Shown: in pieces, positions 61,003 through 64,000 of the stretch
Layout of the letters: each line of letters starts with the position of its first letter
How positions within the stretch are numbered: position 1 is the stretch's first letter
Origin: LVI-A0039 sp033105485
GTDB taxonomy: Bacteria; Bacillota_I; Bacilli_A; UBA3375
NCBI GenBank assembly: GCA_033105485.1
Contig: CP136956.1
Span: 1,550,001-1,614,000 of the forward strand
Length of the DNA stretch: 64,000 nucleotides
Direction: 5' to 3'
The notes under the pieces: model-generated
Database searches by the model: none
The model's input: only the letters and a program-made list of their open reading frames with translations
What the model was told of the DNA's origin: nothing
Made by a program: the position numbers and the translations under genes

Positions 61003-61028
61003 TATAATATAAATGGTGCATTGCACCA
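61003..61028 (+). promoter_or_regulatory. -10 and palindromic operator of the recombinase
   Basis: TATAAT (61003-61008) is followed by the perfect palindrome TGGTGCA-T-TGCACCA (61014-61028) at the expected transcription start. It is likely an operator or 5' hairpin controlling recombinase expression. Confidence 0.55.
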
Positions 61029-61045
61029 GGAGAGGAGATTAAAGT

Positions 61046-62196
61046 ATGAACAAAAAAATTGTTATTAGTTATGTTCGAGTAAGTACAAAAGAACAATAAA
61101 AAGGGTATTCAATCGAAGCACAAACTGAAATGCTTGATAATTATGTGAAGTACCATTTATCAGACTATGATGTTGAAAATTACAAAGATAAAGGGAAAAC
61201 GGCTACTAATATGCGCAGAACAGGACTTAAGCGAGTACTAGCTAGAATCGACTCTGAAGCAGTCGAAGTACTTTTAGTGAAAAGTTTAGATCGCTTAGTG
61301 CGAAATACAGAGGACGCACACTTTTTAATGCGTACATTACAGTTGAAGAAAACTAGAATTGTTACGCCTTACTTAGAATATGATCTTCAAACCGTACAAG
61401 GAAGAAGAAGGTTTAAAGAGGACGCAATAACAGCAGAAGTAGAAAGTGAGAATACTAGTGAAAGAGTTCGGTTATCAAAGCATAAGATGGCTAAAATTTT
61501 AAATATCCTCATGGTGGGAATATTCCATATGGATATACACGTGATGAAAATCAATTACTGACCCCCGTAAAAGAAGAGGTGGAAATTATAAGGGATTTAT
61601 TTTACCACTATGCATATGAAGGGAAAACAGCTAAAGAGGTTTCTCAGTATGCAATGGATACCTATAACTTGAAGCGTTCTCCTAATGGAATGTATCATTT
61701 CTTAACAAAACCAATATACAAAGGAGTCATCATCACTGATGATGTTACTTATAAAATAATGGAACCAATATTAACTGAAGATGATTTTGACCAACTTCAC
61801 AATCGTAATGTTATAAAAGGATATTCAAAACACGGATATAAGTATAGACACAAAATTTATATCAATGGTGAGATATCATACATGACAACCAAGAAGAAGA
61901 AAAATAAAACTCATAAATATTACTACATACCTGGTTATAGATATTTCAATGAAAAGGAAATTGATAAAATGATTAAGGCACATCATTTGGAACTTTACGA
62001 ACAATACAACGTTGATTTTTCAGAGAAATTAGTAAGTATTTCTGAGGAATACATTCGAAATAACATGACTAAAGATAAATTAATTGAAAATTTAGATAAT
62101 ATTAGAAAAGATATATTTGTCGGTGTTTATGAGTTAGATTGTGTGGAAATATCTGTAGATACCGATAAAAATTACTCTTACAAGATATTCACTTGA
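61046..62196 (+). pseudogene. Serine recombinase (resolvase family), broken
   Basis: After a GGAGAGGAG site the frame reads MNKKIVISYVRVSTKEQ, stops at TAA (61097-61099), and continues KGYSIEAQTEMLDNY and KSLDRLVRNTEDA, typical of the catalytic domain. The catalytic Ser is in RVSTKEQ. A frameshift near 61500 moves the reading to HGGNIPYGYTRDENQ and the recombinase domain (AYEGKTAKEVSQYAMD). The final part is helical and lacks a zinc ribbon. Two lesions make it inactive. It stops with TGA. Confidence 0.85.
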
Positions 62197-62298
62197 TTTT
62201 AAAATGCAACTATGCTAATATAGAAATATAGGAAGGGAGCATGTCTCTCTTGCTAGTTTAATGCAAGAATTGCGGTTGCTATTTGTTTTTATAGCCTC

Positions 62299-62373
62299 CT
62301 GCCAATATCAAGTTGCAGTAATGCACTACTAAGACAGTTTAACTAAAGTTAATTTAGTTAAGCTGTTTTTTTT
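62299..62373 (+). repeat. Right copy of the 75-bp island repeat (attR-like)
   Basis: It matches 52899-52973 at 70 of 75 positions without gaps. Upstream of it TAGCCTCCTGCCA resembles the tRNA-Gln 3' end (TAGCCCTGCCA) with two extra bases, but no tRNA is present. Confidence 0.85.
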
Positions 62374-62374
62374 T
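62334..62374 (+). terminator. Duplicated terminator at the island's right end
   Basis: It has the same 14-bp stem and loop as 52934-52966, followed by about ten Ts. Confidence 0.88.
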
Positions 62375-62471
62375 GTATTATAGTTACCATTCAAAATATA
62401 ATCAAGAAATCAGAATAAGTGCAATAATTACGTGTGCATAATGTGCTATAATGTTGTGGTAAGGGGATTTT

Positions 62472-63596
62472 ATGAAAAAGAAGATACTAATAATAATTGG
62501 ATTAATTTCTATAGCCTTGGTTGGAGGAAGTGTATATAGACAACAATTTTACAAGACAAAATTTAATATAGAGTATTATGATAAGTCATATGATATTGCA
62601 CTAATTACAAGCTCATATGATGCACTAAACAATTTTATTACTAGTTATGATTATAATGAGTTGTACCTGTTATCTGGAGAAGAATTCTATAATAAAAGAA
62701 TTGGAGAGGATACTTGGCCAACTAGTGAAAACTTAGCTGTGGTTAATGATCAAATAGTATATGAAAATTATGGCAGTTTAATAACTTATACAGATGGTGA
62801 AGTTGAAGACAATGACATTACCCCAACAGATGTCTATGTTGCTAACTATTTAGACAAGTATATTACTGAAGATGATAAGATTATATTCAATCAAATTGAT
62901 AATCTGAAAATCTACGATCCAATTAAAAATACAAGTAGAACATATTCAATTAATGACTACCTGCATCAAATTATTGGTTATGATGTCGATACAAAGCAAA
63001 TTAAATCAATTTATATGGATGATCAATATTACTATAGCATTGTAGATGTTGATAGCGAAAACAGTACTCCGTTAGTAGAGTTATTACCCGGCTTTAATGA
63101 GGATTATGAAATTATTGTTGGTATTGATAATGGTAATAAAATCGTAACTCACAAGTATCAGGACTTCAATGAAGCTAGTAATTTATACCCTATTCAAATT
63201 TGGGATTTAAATAGTGGGCAACTTGAAAAGGAAATTTCACCGGATATAGCAACAGATCAAACCGGTGCTAATATGATACCGGAAGTACATTTATGTGGAG
63301 ACAATTGTGTATTTTCTCTAACTCGAAATGGTTATGTGTATAGAACAGATATAACAACTGGAAATACAATTGAATACGATATCTCTGACTTAAACTTAAC
63401 TACTGAAGATACAACCTATCTTCAATATAATCAAGAAGATGATATTATATATTTAATCACTCAACCATTAAACGAAAATAAGTACTTAGAGATTTATGAC
63501 ATTTCTAATGATAAACTGATTTTTAAGGTTGAAGTAAATAGGTATGATCAATTCTTTAGTGGTTTTGAAGTTAATAATAAGGCAATTAATCTATAA
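62472..63596 (+). CDS. Membrane-anchored protein of unknown function, propeller-like
   Basis: This 374-residue protein has one N-terminal membrane helix (about 4-22) and a long external region of repeating strand-turn units (YDPIKNTSRTYSI, IQIWDLNSGQLEKE, YRTDITTGNTIEYDI, LEIYDISNDKLIFK). The pattern suggests a beta-propeller, but no family is recognised. A TATAAT lies about 20 bases upstream, with AAGGGG before the ATG. It lies just outside the island and may be native. Confidence 0.6.
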   Translation: MKKKILIIIGLISIALVGGSVYRQQFYKTKFNIEYYDKSYDIALITSSYDALNNFITSYDYNELYLLSGEEFYNKRIGEDTWPTSENLAVVNDQIVYENYGSLITYTDGEVEDNDITPTDVYVANYLDKYITEDDKIIFNQIDNLKIYDPIKNTSRTYSINDYLHQIIGYDVDTKQIKSIYMDDQYYYSIVDVDSENSTPLVELLPGFNEDYEIIVGIDNGNKIVTHKYQDFNEASNLYPIQIWDLNSGQLEKEISPDIATDQTGANMIPEVHLCGDNCVFSLTRNGYVYRTDITTGNTIEYDISDLNLTTEDTTYLQYNQEDDIIYLITQPLNENKYLEIYDISNDKLIFKVEVNRYDQFFSGFEVNNKAINL

Positions 63597-63616
63597 TAAT
63601 AAAATTAGACATAAAG

Positions 63617-63645
63617 AAAAGTGAACTTTTGTAGTTCACTTTTTA
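63617..63645. terminator. Terminator between convergent genes
   Basis: AAAAGTGAAC pairs with GTTCACTTTT with a 7-base loop, followed by Ts. It can serve both the upstream gene and leftward ispG. Confidence 0.82.
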
Positions 63646-63667
63646 AATTAAAATAAATAAATTTATC

Positions 63668-64000
63668 TTATTTAGTTTGTTTATCTTTTTTTGCTAAATA
63701 TTGTTTTTCAAGAATAATAATTTCTTTCTTTAAAGCTTCTAGTAAATCAGCTTCAGGTACTTTGGCGATAATTTCACCTTTTTTAAATAGTAATCCTTCA
63801 CCACGTGCACAAGCAATACCAACATCAGCCTCTTTAGCTTCACCTGGACCGTTTACTGCACAACCTAAGATTGATACTTTAAGTGGTGCTTTAATCGTTT
63901 GTAGGAAGTCTTCTAAGTCTTTAGCAATAGGAATCATATTAACTTCAATACGCCCACATGTTGGACATGAGATAAGCGTTGGCATATCATTAATCATTTC
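63668..64000 (-). CDS. ispG: 4-hydroxy-3-methylbut-2-en-1-yl diphosphate synthase (3' end only)
   Basis: The C-terminal 110 residues show the Fe-S cluster motifs SCPTCGRIEVN and LGCAVNGPGEAKEADVG, diagnostic of IspG/GcpE. IspG makes HMBPP from MEcPP, the substrate of IspH encoded at 8771-9712. The frame continues past the window edge at 64000. The N-terminal part is not visible. Confidence 0.96.
   Translation of the reverse strand, partial: EMINDMPTLISCPTCGRIEVNMIPIAKDLEDFLQTIKAPLKVSILGCAVNGPGEAKEADVGIACARGEGLLFKKGEIIAKVPEADLLEALKKEIIILEKQYLAKKDKQTK

Larger units (their letters stand above)
52899..62373 (+). mobile_element. Decaying integrated island next to tRNA-Gln (about 9.4 kb)
   Basis: The segment is bounded by 75-bp direct repeats (70 identical, no gaps) that include the tRNA-Gln 3' end and the operon terminator. 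Inside are a broken conjugation coupling protein, accessory genes, and a broken serine recombinase within about 105 bases of the right repeat. A recombinase close to one end, a tRNA at the other and flanking repeats are the usual layout of an integrative element. Both transfer and integration genes are broken, so it should be immobile. Confidence 0.75.

Noticed and set aside
62197..62298. Small frames (MSLLLV and a 23-codon MQELRLLF...) before the right island repeat
   Set aside because: They are very short, the second lacks a ribosome-binding site and runs into the repeat. Two weak hairpins are present but give no clear element.
1..64000. CRISPR arrays or cas genes
   Set aside because: No regularly spaced direct repeats or Cas motifs were seen. 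The repeated motifs in the small-RNA region are hairpin loops, and the ponA repeat is coding.

Overview
The window is AT-rich DNA from a walled, low-GC Gram-positive bacterium. The core gene order is Firmicutes-like: atpFHAGDC, rpsL-rpsG-fusA-tuf, tilS-hpt-ftsH, and rnpB/gpsB/recU/ponA. The combination of cell-wall genes (PBP1A, two L,D-transpeptidases, alanine racemase), an MEP isoprenoid pathway (ispH, ispG) and almost no TGA stop codons in core genes suggests an Erysipelotrichia-like lineage close to the Mollicutes. That placement is inference, because no 16S gene is present.

Layout. 1-4983 is the ATP synthase operon, ending in an unusually short epsilon subunit. 5068-9712 is a leftward block: a 5'-nucleotidase, a decayed IS3-family element, an M28 peptidase, a candidate small RNA and ispH. 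9784-20222 runs rightward: truA, rlmD-type methyltransferase, tsaD, two tandem L,D-transpeptidases, a UvrD/PcrA helicase, ppaC and two DegV/FakB genes. 20258-28861 holds a lipoprotein, the str operon, alr, trxA and a Na/Pi transporter behind a textbook Pho box. 28999-34009 has tRNA-Ser and tRNA-Cys and a TetR-controlled heterodimeric ABC exporter. 34063-52544 contains a decayed DUF2316 gene, a cell-division/tilS/hpt/ftsH cluster, plsC, RNase P RNA, gpsB, recU, ponA, yidD, acpS, feoAB, a U32 peptidase, a short A24 peptidase, radC and an M23 peptidase.

52632-52904 is a tRNA-Leu/Tyr/Gln operon. Its 3' end and terminator are repeated, 70 of 75 bases identical, exactly 9,400 bp downstream. Between the two copies lies a decaying mobile island. 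It carries a broken VirD4-type coupling protein, an unclassified three-gene module (GHKL ATPase, small STAS-like protein, membrane protein), a compact par/Fst-like type I toxin-antitoxin locus, a zinc-finger-like protein, a type VII LXG-type effector cassette with putative immunity genes and an in-frame TGA, and a broken serine recombinase. The window closes with an unknown membrane-anchored protein and the 3' end of ispG.

The most interesting items are the type I toxin-antitoxin locus (56679-56891), the GHKL/STAS/TM module (54700-56645), the roughly 215-nt RNA with five CCUCA motifs (8517-8731), and the IS insertion that split a terminator and rewrote a stop codon. The near absence of TGA stops outside imported DNA is also notable. 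All function calls come from reading motifs by eye; no database search was run.
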